The notes: generated by a model not told the origin, from the sequence alone. A stretch of 64,000 nucleotides of DNA from Pseudomonadota bacterium (GCA_023419315.1 JAEZYE010000034.1:12316-76315), one strand, 5' to 3'. Positions 37,769 to 47,012 are shown, counted from the first letter of the stretch. Made by a program: numbers and translations.

Positions 37769-38908
37769 TCAGATCACGATCAGATCATCACGATGGATGA
37801 TGTTCTCGCCATAGCTGTAACCGAGTATGCCTTCGATGTCGCGCGAATGCCGGCGCAGCAAGCGGCGCACGTCGCTGGCCGGGTACTGCGTGACGCCGCG
37901 TGCGATTGAGGGACCATCCGCCACGCGGACAGTGATCATGTCGCCGCGCCTGAAGTCGCCCTCGGCTGCCGTCACGCCGCCGGGCAGCAACGATGCGCCG
38001 CGCTCGCGCACTGCACCCGCCGCACCTTCGTCGATCACGATCACGCCGGCATCCACCGGAACGTTGCGCAGCCAGTACTTGCGTGCGGCCAAGCGGTTCT
38101 GCGCGGCGCGGAAACGCGTGCCATGCAAGCGTCCCTGCGCAAGCGCCCCGACAGTTTCCGCACGCGTGCCGTTGAACAGAACGGTCTCCACGCCCGCCGC
38201 CGCCGCCTTGGCCGCGGCTTCCAGCTTCGTGCGCATGCCTCCGGTGCCGACCCCGCTGCCCGCGCCGCCCGCCATCGCGAAGAACTCCGGCGTCAGCGCT
38301 TCGACGTCGAGGATCGGTTGTGCGTCCGGATACTGGCGCGGATTCGCGGAATGGAAACCGTCGATGTCGGTCGCGATGAACAGCACATCGGCGTCGATCA
38401 ACGCGGCCACGACCGCCGCGAGATTGTCGTTGTCGCCAAGCTTCAGTTCGTCGACGGACACGGTGTCGTTTTCGTTGATCACCGGCAGCGCGCCGAGCGA
38501 CAGCAGCGCCTGCAAGGTCGCACGCGCATTGAGATAGCGGCGGCGGTTGCGCAGATCATCATGCGTCAGCAGGACCTGCGCGACCGGCTGCTCGAAGAAG
38601 CGTTGCCACAACGCGATCAATGGAGATTGGCCCAGCGCGGCCAATGCCTGGCGTTCGGCAAGCGCAAGGCTGGCGCTTGCGGTGCGATGGACGATGCCGC
38701 GACCGGCCGCGACCGCACCGGAGGACACCAGCACCACTTCACGGCCCTGCGCGAGGCTGGCCGAAACGAACTGTGCAAGATTGAGCGCATGCCGCGGACT
38801 CAGGCCTTCGCCATTAGCCGCAAGCAGGCTGCTGCCGACCTTTAGCACCGCGCGCCTCCACGGCGGCAGGTCCTGCGCGGGGAACAACGGACGGGATGCG
38901 TGGCTCAT
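37769..38908 (-). CDS. proB: Glutamate 5-kinase
   Basis: First, proline-inhibited step of proline synthesis, 379 residues. The amino acid kinase domain (about 15-270) has VLKVGSSLLAANG, VSSGAVAAG, INENDTVS and GGAGSGVGTGGMRTKLEAA; a C-terminal PUA domain (about 285-379) ends the protein. It starts 23 bases after the frameshifted YCII gene. Its place after argH links two glutamate-consuming pathways in one transcript. Confidence 0.96.
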   Translation of the reverse strand: MSHASRPLFPAQDLPPWRRAVLKVGSSLLAANGEGLSPRHALNLAQFVSASLAQGREVVLVSSGAVAAGRGIVHRTASASLALAERQALAALGQSPLIALWQRFFEQPVAQVLLTHDDLRNRRRYLNARATLQALLSLGALPVINENDTVSVDELKLGDNDNLAAVVAALIDADVLFIATDIDGFHSANPRQYPDAQPILDVEALTPEFFAMAGGAGSGVGTGGMRTKLEAAAKAAAAGVETVLFNGTRAETVGALAQGRLHGTRFRAAQNRLAARKYWLRNVPVDAGVIVIDEGAAGAVRERGASLLPGGVTAAEGDFRRGDMITVRVADGPSIARGVTQYPASDVRRLLRRHSRDIEGILGYSYGENIIHRDDLIVI

Positions 38909-38931
38909 CAGGCTCGCTCGTCAGACGGGAT

Positions 38932-39200
38932 TCAACGGGTGTTCCACTCGTACACGGTCAGGGTCGAAGCGCCGCCCGCGGCAAGCGGATCACGCGCCGC
39001 GATGCCACGCGCTTCGTCCAGCGAGCCAGGTTCTGGAGCACGTAGGCACCTGCGGTCGAATCGCTGAAGCCCCCGGTCATCATCAATTGCCCGGCCGCGC
39101 GCAGCTCCGCAAGGAAAGCCAGGTGCGGTGCGATCACGGCGTCGTTGAACGCCGGCGTGCGTATCGCCATGACGAGATACCGGACCGTTGGCGCGCTCAT
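38932..39200 (-). pseudogene. YCII-family protein gene with a one-base frameshift
   Basis: The start ATG at 39200 overlaps the argH stop (ATGA) and reads MSAPTVRYLVMAIRTPAFND, through to GGFSDSTAGAYVLQNL, a typical YciI-like half. The frame then continues as unrelated codons, while the expected C-terminal half (LDEARGIAARDPLAAGGAST then LTVYEWNTR, stop at 38932) lies in the neighbouring frame. The 269-base span is one short of 90 codons. Adding one base near 39028-39034, where the minus strand reads CTGGCTCG, would restore an 89-residue protein. It is either a recent inactivating deletion or a sequencing error; the intact conservation on both sides favours a recent event or an error. YCII proteins are small ferredoxin-fold enzymes of uncertain role. 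Confidence 0.85.
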
Positions 39201-40495
39201 GCCGACACCGCCTGCAGTCGCGCGCGCAGCGCCTGCAACTGCAGATCCGCCGCAGCGCCCGGAGAGACACGCGCCGCCAGGCTGGACTCCGGTGAACGTC
39301 CCTGCCCGGCCTCGCTGGCCGCCGCCGCAGCCGCGCGATAGGCCTCGCGGAACGGGACGCCGGCGACCGCCGCCTCGACCGCCACATCGGTGGCGTACAT
39401 GCCGGAATCGATCGCCGCACGCAGCCGGTCTTCGCGCCATTCCAGATTGCCCAGCAGCGCCGGCAACAGTTCCAGCGCCGGCAGCCCGCGTCCGAAACCG
39501 TGGAATATCGCGCCCTTGCTGGCCTGCAGATCGCGGTGATAGCCGGAAGGAAGCGACAGCAGGTGCTCGATTTCCGAGCGCGCCGCCGCCACGCTCGCGT
39601 GCGTGGCGCGCATCAGTTCGATGACGTCCGGGTTGCGCTTGTTCGGCATGATTGAGCTGCCGGTCGTGTACTGCGCCGGCAAGGCGACAAAGCCGAATTC
39701 GGCGCTGGTGAACAGCGAAAGATCCCAGGCGATGCGGCGCAGATCGAGCGTGGCCGCGCCCAGCGCTTCGAGCGCTGCCATCTCGAACTTGCCGCGCGAC
39801 AGCTGCGCGTAGATCGGGCTGATCTGCATGCGCTCGAAACCCAGCGCCTGCGTGGTGTGTTCGCGATCCAGTCCGAGGTTGACGCCGTAGCCGGCCGCCG
39901 TGCCCAGCGGATTGGCGTCCACCAGTGCGCGCGTGTCGTGCGCGCGGCGTGCGTTGTCGATGAAGGCTTCGGCCCAGCCCGCCCACCACATGCCGGCCGA
40001 TGAAACGACCGCGCGCTGGATGTGCGTGTAACCCGGCAACGGCAGATTGCGCTCGGCTTCGGCGCGGTCCAGCGCCACGCCGGCGATCCCGATGCACAGT
40101 GACGCCAGCCGCTGCATCTTTTCCTTCAGCCACAACCGCGTCGCCACCAGGATTTGATCGTTGCGGCTGCGGCCGGTGTGGATGCGGCGACCGGCATCGC
40201 CCAGCCGTTCGGTCAGGCGTGCCTCGATGGCGGAATGGCCGTCTTCGAAACGTTCGTCCAACTGGAAGTGTCCGGTGCGGAAATCCTCCGCCAGCACCGC
40301 GAGCTCGCGTTCAATGCCGGCCAGTTCGTCCGCCGACAGGATGCCGATGCGCTGCAGGCCCTGTGCGTGCGCCGCACTGGCGCGGATGTCGTGCAGGAAG
40401 AATTCGCGGTCCAGGATGACGTCCTCGCCCGCGAGGAACCGCTGGATTTCCGCATCGACGGTGACGCCCGGCTTCTGCCACAACAAATCGCTCAT
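39197..40495 (-). CDS. argH: Argininosuccinate lyase
   Basis: Fumarase/aspartase-superfamily enzyme of 432 residues releasing arginine and fumarate. HTGRSRNDQI, the GYTHIQRA block and the flexible-loop signature TGSSIMPNKRNPD (catalytic Ser) are all present. Four-base overlaps with argC before it and the YCII gene after it. Confidence 0.96.
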   Translation of the reverse strand: MSDLLWQKPGVTVDAEIQRFLAGEDVILDREFFLHDIRASAAHAQGLQRIGILSADELAGIERELAVLAEDFRTGHFQLDERFEDGHSAIEARLTERLGDAGRRIHTGRSRNDQILVATRLWLKEKMQRLASLCIGIAGVALDRAEAERNLPLPGYTHIQRAVVSSAGMWWAGWAEAFIDNARRAHDTRALVDANPLGTAAGYGVNLGLDREHTTQALGFERMQISPIYAQLSRGKFEMAALEALGAATLDLRRIAWDLSLFTSAEFGFVALPAQYTTGSSIMPNKRNPDVIELMRATHASVAAARSEIEHLLSLPSGYHRDLQASKGAIFHGFGRGLPALELLPALLGNLEWREDRLRAAIDSGMYATDVAVEAAVAGVPFREAYRAAAAAASEAGQGRSPESSLAARVSPGAAADLQLQALRARLQAVSA

Positions 40496-41454
40496 GCCGC
40501 TTTCTCCTGCACGGGAATGCCCTCGAACTCGTCAAAGCCGAAAGCCAGGTTGAGGTTCTGCATCGCCTGCGTGGCGGCGCCTTTCAGCAGATTGTCGAGC
40601 GTCGCGACGACGACGATGCGCTTGGCGCCCGGCGCAATCGAGAAGCCACCGATCACCGCACCATGCTGGCCGGCAATCCGGCTGACCCAGGGCGCTTCGT
40701 CCTGCACCTGCACCAGCGGCTCGCCCGCATAACGCTGCCGATACAAGGCGCGGATGTCATCCAGCTTCACCGCCTGTTGCAAGTACAGATTCACCGTCAT
40801 CGTGATACCGCGGAAATGCGGCGCGACATGCGGCATGAACTCGACGGGGATGCCGAGGTGCCGGCTGACTTCGCGCTCATGCATGTGATCGGTCAGCGCA
40901 TAAGGCATCAGGTTGTCGCGCAGCAGTTCGACGTTGTTCTTGTCCGAAGGCGTGGTGCCCGCGCCCGAATAGCCGGACACACCGAAGCACTGCGGCGGAC
41001 CCGCCAGCTGCGACAGCAGCGGCGCGATCACCAGTTGCATCGCGGTGGCGTAGCAGCCGGGATTGCTGATGCGTGTCTGCCCGCGATAGCTCGCGCGGGT
41101 CAATTCCGGCAGCCCGTAGTACCAGTCTTCGTTGAAGCGGTAATCGGCGGACAGATCGACCACGACGGTCTGCGGCGCACTGGCGTCGATCGCGGCCACC
41201 AGCTCGGCAGCCTTGCCGTTGGGCAGCGCGAGGATGACGGCGTCCGCCCCTTTTGCGCCCACCTCGTCATGACCGAGGTTTTCGTAGCGCAGCCCGCCCT
41301 TGAACTCCGCAATATGATCGCTGACGCGCTGTCCGGCCAGCTCGCGGGATGACACGAACGCCAGTTCGAGCTGCGGATGCGCGGCGATCAGCTTGATCAG
41401 TTCGGCGCCGGTATGGCCGCGTGCGCCGACGATGCCGACGGTCTTCGTGTTCAT
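40492..41454 (-). CDS. argC: N-acetyl-gamma-glutamyl-phosphate reductase
   Basis: NADPH-dependent reductase of 320 residues. GIVGARGHTGAELIKL binds the nucleotide, the catalytic Cys is in ISNPGCYATAMQL, and the later His is in HVAPHFRGI. The ATG at 41454 overlaps the acetyltransferase stop by four bases. Confidence 0.95.
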   Translation of the reverse strand: MNTKTVGIVGARGHTGAELIKLIAAHPQLELAFVSSRELAGQRVSDHIAEFKGGLRYENLGHDEVGAKGADAVILALPNGKAAELVAAIDASAPQTVVVDLSADYRFNEDWYYGLPELTRASYRGQTRISNPGCYATAMQLVIAPLLSQLAGPPQCFGVSGYSGAGTTPSDKNNVELLRDNLMPYALTDHMHEREVSRHLGIPVEFMPHVAPHFRGITMTVNLYLQQAVKLDDIRALYRQRYAGEPLVQVQDEAPWVSRIAGQHGAVIGGFSIAPGAKRIVVVATLDNLLKGAATQAMQNLNLAFGFDEFEGIPVQEKAA

Positions 41455-42068
41455 GGGGAGGACTCGTGTTGTGCCAGCCGGGCCTGGAGATGGCGCTTCA
41501 CGCCGGCCCATTCGCTGTCGATGATGGAAAAGATGACAGTATCGCGCGGCGTGCCATCGGAATGGCGCTTGTGGTTGCGCAGCACGCCGTCCTGTTTCGC
41601 ACCGAGGCGCGCGATGGCCTCGCGCGAACGCCGGTTGAACCAGCTCGTCTCGAATACGACGCTGATGCAGCCGAGTGTTTCGAATGCGTGCGTCAGCAGC
41701 AGCCGCTTGGTCTCGGTGTTGACGCCGGTGCGCTGCACGTCGGGCGCATACCAGGTGTAGCCGATGCTCAGCTTCGGAACATCCGCTTCCATGCCGTAGA
41801 AGCGCGTACTGCCGACAATGCGACGACGTGCGTCGCGGACCACGAACGGCAACACCCGGCCCTCCGATTGCGCCTGCAACGCGGCCTCCACGTAGTGCTC
41901 GACGTTGTTCGCCTTCGGCACCTGGGTGAACCACAGCTCGGACAGCACATCGCCCGCCAGCGCGTCGCGCAGGCCCGGCACGTGATCGCGCGACATCGCT
42001 TCAAGCGTCGCATGGCGGCCGACCAGCGTCGGCGCCTCACGCCACAGTGGCGGCAGGGAATCGGCCAT
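41451..42068 (-). CDS. GNAT-family N-acetyltransferase (RimJ/RimL-like)
   Basis: A 205-residue acetyltransferase with LVGRHATLEAMSRDHVPGL, WYAPDVQRTGVNTETKRLLL (the acetyl-CoA-binding segment region) and ETSWFNRRSREAIARLGAKQDGVL, typical of ribosomal-protein or small-molecule GNATs of the RimL type. It lies between argB and argC with a two-base gap and a four-base overlap. N-acetylglutamate synthase is already fused to the kinase upstream, so this is unlikely to be the pathway's NAGS. Its target is unknown. Confidence 0.85.
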   Translation of the reverse strand: MADSLPPLWREAPTLVGRHATLEAMSRDHVPGLRDALAGDVLSELWFTQVPKANNVEHYVEAALQAQSEGRVLPFVVRDARRRIVGSTRFYGMEADVPKLSIGYTWYAPDVQRTGVNTETKRLLLTHAFETLGCISVVFETSWFNRRSREAIARLGAKQDGVLRNHKRHSDGTPRDTVIFSIIDSEWAGVKRHLQARLAQHESSP

Positions 42069-42070
42069 GC

Positions 42071-43387
42071 TCAGCCCTCCAGGGTTGCCGGCCGCGTGCG
42101 GCAATGCGCGACGCAACGTTCGATGGCGGCGAAGTCGTCGATGCCGTACCAGAACACTTTCCACTTCTCCTGCTTGTAACAGCCGTCGGACTCGGCGTAG
42201 TAGAAAATGTTGACCGGATTGTTGTGGCGCGAACGCCAGAACATGCGTGGGTTCTCTTCGCGCATGACGTGCCACACCGCGCGTCCCAGGCCTTCGCCCT
42301 GTGCATCATCCAGCACGGCGAACTTGTCGAGGTAGGCGATGCCTTCCTCCTGCGTGAGGATCAGCGCGGTGCGGTAGTTTTCGCTTACGTAGATGCGATG
42401 GGGCTGCGTGCGTTCGAAATAGTCCGGCAACAGGCGGCGACCGAAGCTCGATTCGATCAACGTGCGCAGGCGCTCGCGATCCACGCCTTCCCAGGATTCG
42501 AAACGCAGCACGCGCTCGCCACGACGCACCAGCGTGCCCGAGCCGCGATGGGTGAACAGTTCCTTCGCCAGTTCGGCCGGCTTGGTGATCGACACCGATG
42601 AAGTCAGCGGCAGGCGATCCAGCAGATCCTTGATCTGCTCGATCTTCACGCGCATGCCGCCGTTGATCCACGGCTGCGCCATCAGTTCTTCGTATTCGGT
42701 GGAAAGATTGATCGAGTCGATGACCCGGCCGTCGGCGTCGAGCAACCCGCCGGTGCCGGTCAGGAAGATGATCTTGTACGGCTGCAGCACCTGCACGAGT
42801 TCGTTGGCGGCGAAGTCGGCATTGATGTTGAGGATCTGCCCGCCCGCGGATTCGCCCATGCTGGCGATGACCGGGATCGAGCCGGCCTTGAGGCTGGCTT
42901 CGATGGGTGCGAGGTTGATCCGGCTGACATCACCGACCAGTCCATAAGTGGCCTGATCCTTGAACTCGGCTTCGAACACGCCCGACACGATCGATGTCGC
43001 ACGCGCACCCGCCATCTGCAATGCCTCGACCAGGGCAAGGTTCTGCTGGAGGAACACCTTGCGCACGATGGACAGCACTTCGGGCGTGGTCACGCGCAGC
43101 CCGTTGACGGTCTGCTTGGTGATGCCGGCCGCGGTCATTTCCTCATCCAGCTGCGGGCCGGCGCCATGCACGACGATGGGCGTCAGTCCGACTTCCTGCA
43201 GGAACGCCAGCGAGGAGGTCAGCGATTCCAGATCATCGCGCAGCACCGCGCCGCCCACCTTGACCACGGCGAAGCGCTTGGCGTCCAGCTGCGAGAAACG
43301 CTTGACGTACTGCGATATTTCCTTGGCGCTCGCCATGCTGGAGAGCAACCGGATGATGGTCTGGCGGGTCTGCTTGTTCGGTTCCAT
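42071..43387 (-). CDS. argB: Bifunctional N-acetylglutamate kinase / N-acetylglutamate synthase
   Basis: Fused enzyme of 438 residues like NAGS-K of Xanthomonas campestris. The N-terminal amino acid kinase domain (about 20-285) has VVKVGGAVL, IVVHGAGPQLDEE and LTGTGGLLDADG. The C-terminal GNAT domain (about 290-438) has FAVLDDAQGEGLGRAVWHVM and WRSRHNNPVNIFYY, the synthase half. It can thus make and phosphorylate N-acetylglutamate, which fits a pathway where the acetyl group is kept until after carbamoylation. The ATG at 43387 (MEPNKQTRQT) is used, although the frame is open to 43522. Confidence 0.93.
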   Translation of the reverse strand: MEPNKQTRQTIIRLLSSMASAKEISQYVKRFSQLDAKRFAVVKVGGAVLRDDLESLTSSLAFLQEVGLTPIVVHGAGPQLDEEMTAAGITKQTVNGLRVTTPEVLSIVRKVFLQQNLALVEALQMAGARATSIVSGVFEAEFKDQATYGLVGDVSRINLAPIEASLKAGSIPVIASMGESAGGQILNINADFAANELVQVLQPYKIIFLTGTGGLLDADGRVIDSINLSTEYEELMAQPWINGGMRVKIEQIKDLLDRLPLTSSVSITKPAELAKELFTHRGSGTLVRRGERVLRFESWEGVDRERLRTLIESSFGRRLLPDYFERTQPHRIYVSENYRTALILTQEEGIAYLDKFAVLDDAQGEGLGRAVWHVMREENPRMFWRSRHNNPVNIFYYAESDGCYKQEKWKVFWYGIDDFAAIERCVAHCRTRPATLEG

Positions 43388-43455
43388 GTGCGTTGTTTCG
43401 TCGGGCCTGTGTGGGCGGAGCGCTGCTGCCGCCGGCAGTGGGGTGGATGCAGACA

Positions 43456-44553
43456 TCAACCGGCGGAGAACATCCGCACGATGCTGTCGGCATAACGTTG
43501 CAGCTGTTCCAGCGCGACCCACTCGTCCGCCGTATGCGCCTGCGCGATATCGCCCGGGCCGTACACGAACGCGGTGAGGCCGGCCTGCGAGAACAGCGAG
43601 GCTTCGGTCCAGAAATCGACGGCGTTGCCAATCGGCAGGCCCAGTTCGTCGGCGAGATCACGCGCCGCCAGGCGACGTTCCTCGGCGCGCGCGACATCGC
43701 CGGAAGGCAGCGACGGGCCGCGGAAGGTTTCCTCGTATCCGGCCAGCGCCTGCGAGTCGGCGAACGCCCTGAACTGCGCGTGCAATGCCTCCGGATCCTG
43801 CGACGGCAACGGCCGGAAGCCGAACCGCACCTCGGCCGATGGCGCGATCATGTTCGCCTTGATGCCGCCTTCGACGCGACCGATGTTGAAGCGCAGGCCG
43901 GTCAGCCCGCCGAAGCGCAGATGATTCTGCGCCTGCACGTAGTCCAGCGCGGACGTGCCCCAGCGCATCGCGTTGTGCAACGCGCTCAGCGAAAGCGCAT
44001 TCTCCGCCGACGCGTGGCCTGCCTGCCCCTTGAACAGCATGCGCACGGCACTGATGCCGCGATGTGCCAGCACGGCCTGGCATTGGGTGGGTTCGGCGAT
44101 GATCGCTTCCCCGAAGCCGTGGTCGCGCGCGAGGAAGGCCGCGATGCAGCGGGGATCGTTGGCCTCCTCGTCGGTGGTGAACAGGAAAGCGGCGTCGCCC
44201 TGCGTCACCTGCGCAGCCGCGATCAAGCCGGCCGCAGCGCCCTTGATGTCGCATGCACCGAGGCCGATGGCGCGATCATCGGTCACCCGCAGGATATGCG
44301 GATCCGCCGACCATGCCGGCGACGACGGCACCGTATCCAGGTGCACGTTGAACACGCGCGTCGGTGCGCCGCGCACGGCGAACAGCGACACCGCACCGGC
44401 GCCGTGATCGATGACCTCGACGCGGAATCCCGCCAGCTGCGCGCGCAGGTAGTCGAAGATGCCGTCGGTGCCGATGTCGCGCGGCGGATTGCGGGTGTCG
44501 AACGACACCAGATGTTGTAGATGTTCGAGCGTGGAGGCGAGCAGCGGGGTCAT
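43456..44553 (-). CDS. argE': N-acetyl-citrulline (or acetylornithine) deacetylase, M20 family
   Basis: M20-type zinc deacetylase of 365 residues, with VFNVHLDTVP, LGACDIKGAAAGLIAA, the catalytic Glu in FTTDEEAND, and the dimerisation domain in the middle. In organisms with an acetylornithine carbamoyltransferase, as encoded two genes upstream, this enzyme removes acetyl from N-acetylcitrulline rather than N-acetylornithine. The specificity is inferred from that partner. Confidence 0.88.
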   Translation of the reverse strand: MTPLLASTLEHLQHLVSFDTRNPPRDIGTDGIFDYLRAQLAGFRVEVIDHGAGAVSLFAVRGAPTRVFNVHLDTVPSSPAWSADPHILRVTDDRAIGLGACDIKGAAAGLIAAAQVTQGDAAFLFTTDEEANDPRCIAAFLARDHGFGEAIIAEPTQCQAVLAHRGISAVRMLFKGQAGHASAENALSLSALHNAMRWGTSALDYVQAQNHLRFGGLTGLRFNIGRVEGGIKANMIAPSAEVRFGFRPLPSQDPEALHAQFRAFADSQALAGYEETFRGPSLPSGDVARAEERRLAARDLADELGLPIGNAVDFWTEASLFSQAGLTAFVYGPGDIAQAHTADEWVALEQLQRYADSIVRMFSAG

Positions 44554-44573
44554 GTCCGTCCTGGCAGGGTGTG

Positions 44574-44594
44574 GCCTTCCCGTGTGGGGAAGGC
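44574..44594. repeat. Intergenic hairpin between argG and argE'
   Basis: Perfect 8-bp stem GCCTTCCC (44574-44581) / GGGAAGGC (44587-44594) with a five-base loop. No T run follows on either strand, so it is probably an mRNA stability or processing element rather than a terminator. Confidence 0.5.
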
Positions 44595-44609
44595 GGGTGC
44601 GACGCAGCG

Positions 44610-45806
44610 TCAGCGGTTGATTTCAGCCCACAGCGTGCTGCTCATGCCGAACAGCTTGATGAAGCCTTCCGCTTCCTCGACGCCCCAGTCGGCCGATTGC
44701 GCGTAGGTCGCGCCCTTGGCGTTGAGCAGGTGCGGCGACTTCACCGCCACCGCATCGACGCGGCCGCCGCGCGTTTCCAGCACGACTTCGCCGTTGACGC
44801 GGCTCTGCGAAGACGCGAGATAGGCCTCGAGGTCGGTCTTGATCGGGTCGTGATAGAAACCTTCGTAGACCACTTCCACCCACTTGCGGCCGATCTCGGG
44901 CTTGAAGCGGTTCTGCTGCTTGGTCAGCACTGCTTCCTCCAACGCGCGGTGCGCGGCCAGCAGCGAAATCAGGCCCGGGGCTTCATACACGATGCGGCCC
45001 TTCAGGCCGATGGTGGTGTCGCCGGTGTACATGCCGCGACCCACGCCATAGGGCGCGAACAGCGCGTTCAACTTCGCCAGCAGTTTCGCGCCTTCCATCG
45101 GCTGGCCGTCCAGGCTGACGGCCTCGCCTTGCTCGAATCCCACCGTGACGCGCAATGGTTGCTCCGGCCATTCACTGCGCGGCGCGCACCAGCCGCGCGC
45201 ACCTTCGCCGGGTGCTTCCCACTTGTCGATCTCGCCACCGGACAGCGTCACGCCCAGCAGGTTTTCGTTGATCGTGTAGCTCTTCTGCTTGGCGCGCACG
45301 CCGAAGCCGCGTGCTTCCAGGTATTCCTGTTCGTACGCGCGCGTCTGCGTATGTTCCTTCTGGATTTCGCGAATCGGCGCCACGATGCGGTAGTCGCCGG
45401 AAGCCTTCACCGCCAGATCGAAACGGACCTGATCGTTGCCCATGCCGGTGCAGCCGTGCGCGATCGCGTTCGTCCCGATTTCAGCCGCGCGCTTGAGCGA
45501 GGCATCGACGATGAGGTAGCGATCCGACACCAGCAGCGGATACTGGCCCTGGTAGCCCTCGCCCGCCCATACGAACGGCTTGACGAAGCCTTCCCAGATC
45601 GCGGGGCCGCCATCGACGGTCACATGGCTGGCCGCACCGAGTTCGGCCGCGCGCTGCTCGATGTAGGCGCGCTCCTCGGCATCCACGCCGCCGGTATCGG
45701 CGAAAACGGTATGCACGGCCCAACCCTGTTCCTGCAGATAGGGAATGCAGAAACTGGTGTCGAGGCCACCGGAGAAAGCAAGGACGATCTCTTTGGAGTT
45801 GTTCAT
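44610..45806 (-). CDS. argG: Argininosuccinate synthase
   Basis: Joins citrulline and aspartate with ATP; 398 residues. The ATP-PP-loop is IVLAFSGGLDTSFCIPYL. GCTGMGNDQVRFD binds citrulline/aspartate, and YAPEGARGWCAPR-like segments follow. The ATG at 45806 is taken (MNNSKEIVLAF). No Shine-Dalgarno is visible; the leader is a pyrimidine-rich tandem repeat. It lies 156 bases after argF'. Confidence 0.94.
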   Translation of the reverse strand: MNNSKEIVLAFSGGLDTSFCIPYLQEQGWAVHTVFADTGGVDAEERAYIEQRAAELGAASHVTVDGGPAIWEGFVKPFVWAGEGYQGQYPLLVSDRYLIVDASLKRAAEIGTNAIAHGCTGMGNDQVRFDLAVKASGDYRIVAPIREIQKEHTQTRAYEQEYLEARGFGVRAKQKSYTINENLLGVTLSGGEIDKWEAPGEGARGWCAPRSEWPEQPLRVTVGFEQGEAVSLDGQPMEGAKLLAKLNALFAPYGVGRGMYTGDTTIGLKGRIVYEAPGLISLLAAHRALEEAVLTKQQNRFKPEIGRKWVEVVYEGFYHDPIKTDLEAYLASSQSRVNGEVVLETRGGRVDAVAVKSPHLLNAKGATYAQSADWGVEEAEGFIKLFGMSSTLWAEINR

Positions 45807-45820
45807 GGGATGTGGGCTGC

Positions 45821-45850
45821 AGGGAAAAGAGGAAAGAGGGAAAAGAGGAA
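45821..45850. repeat. Tandem 14-base purine/pyrimidine repeat upstream of argG
   Basis: AGGGAAAAGAGGAA occurs at 45821-45834 and again at 45837-45850 (plus strand), a period of 16. In the argG message it appears as a pyrimidine tract, 15-45 bases before the start. Confidence 0.8.
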
Positions 45851-45962
45851 TGGGTGAACGGGAAGAGGCGGCTGAGCGGATGCGGCGCGAGGGACTCTGG
45901 CAGCGGGACAATCGACGCCCGCCAGGCTTCCCGCTACCCGTGCCTCATGCGGTCGCTTCCGC

Positions 45963-46964
45963 TCATCGCACGAGCGCGGCCATGATCGCCTTCTGCACAT
46001 GCAGCCGGTTCTCGGCTTCATTGATTGCGATGCATTGCGGCGAATCCATCACGGCGTCGGTCGCCTTGACGTTGCGGCGCAGCGGCAGGCAATGGCTGAA
46101 GACGCCGTTGTTGGTCAGCGCCATCTTGGCTTCATCGACGATGAAGTGCCGGTACTGATCGCGGATGGGCTTTTCCGGTTCCCAGTTGCCGAAGAACGGC
46201 AGCGCGCCCCAGCTCTTGGCGTACACGACATCGGCGTCGCGGTAAGCGCTCTCGATGTCATGGCTGACGATCAGCGAACCGCCGCTCTCGGCGACGTTCT
46301 GTTCGGCCCAGCCCATGTAGCGCTCATCCAGCACGTAGTCCGGCGTGGGACACAGCAGCGTGACGTCCATGCCCATGCGCGTGGCGATGGTCAACGCCGA
46401 ATTCGCCACGGCGGTGTTCAGCGGCTTGGGATGGTAGGTCCAGGTCAGCACATACTTCTTGCCGCGCAGATCCTGCGTGCCGAAATGCTCCTGCAGCGCG
46501 AGCGCGTGCGCCAGTTCCTGGCACGGATGGGTGATCGTTTCCATGTTGATCACGGGCACCGGCGAGTACCTGGCGAAGCTCTTGAGCACGATGTCCTGGC
46601 GGTCGTATTGCCAGTCCACGAACTTCGGGAACGCGCGCACGCCGATCAAATCCACGTAGCGGCCCAGCACCTTCGCCACTTCGGCGATGTGTTCTTCGGT
46701 GTCGCCGTCCATCACCGAACCCAGGTTGAACTCGATCGGCCAGGCATCCTTGCCGGGTTGCAACACGACGGCGTGACCGCCGAGCTGGAACGCGCCCAGT
46801 TCAAAACTGGTGCGCGTGCGCATCGAAGGATTGAAGAACACCAGCGCAATCGACTTGCCTTTCAGCGCATCGCCCAGCTTGTGCTGCTTGTACAGCGACG
46901 CCTGCGTCAGCAGGGCATCGAGTTCGGCGCGGCTCCAGTCCTGCGTGTTCAAGAAGTGCTTCAT
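45963..46964 (-). CDS. argF': N-acetylornithine carbamoyltransferase
   Basis: A 333-residue carbamoyltransferase of the acetylornithine type found in Xanthomonas. The carbamoyl-phosphate loop is SMRTRTSF (47-54), THPCQELAHALALQEHFG follows, and HCLPLRRNVKATDAV lies near the C-terminus. Glu90 in MDGDTEEHIAEV matches Glu92 of the X. campestris enzyme, a residue tied to acetylornithine specificity. The ATG at 46964 is preceded by AGGACACC; a TTG one codon earlier is not needed. It heads the arg-pro operon and is preceded by a leader ORF and a terminator-like hairpin that suggest attenuation. Confidence 0.95.
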   Translation of the reverse strand: MKHFLNTQDWSRAELDALLTQASLYKQHKLGDALKGKSIALVFFNPSMRTRTSFELGAFQLGGHAVVLQPGKDAWPIEFNLGSVMDGDTEEHIAEVAKVLGRYVDLIGVRAFPKFVDWQYDRQDIVLKSFARYSPVPVINMETITHPCQELAHALALQEHFGTQDLRGKKYVLTWTYHPKPLNTAVANSALTIATRMGMDVTLLCPTPDYVLDERYMGWAEQNVAESGGSLIVSHDIESAYRDADVVYAKSWGALPFFGNWEPEKPIRDQYRHFIVDEAKMALTNNGVFSHCLPLRRNVKATDAVMDSPQCIAINEAENRLHVQKAIMAALVR

Positions 46965-47012
46965 CAAGGTGTCCTGTTCGGCAATCGGTCGGATTTTCGG
47001 GAGGTGGAAACG

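Noticed and set aside
44574..44594. Hairpin between argG and argE' as a terminator
   Set aside because: No T tract on either strand, and it would split an evident operon.
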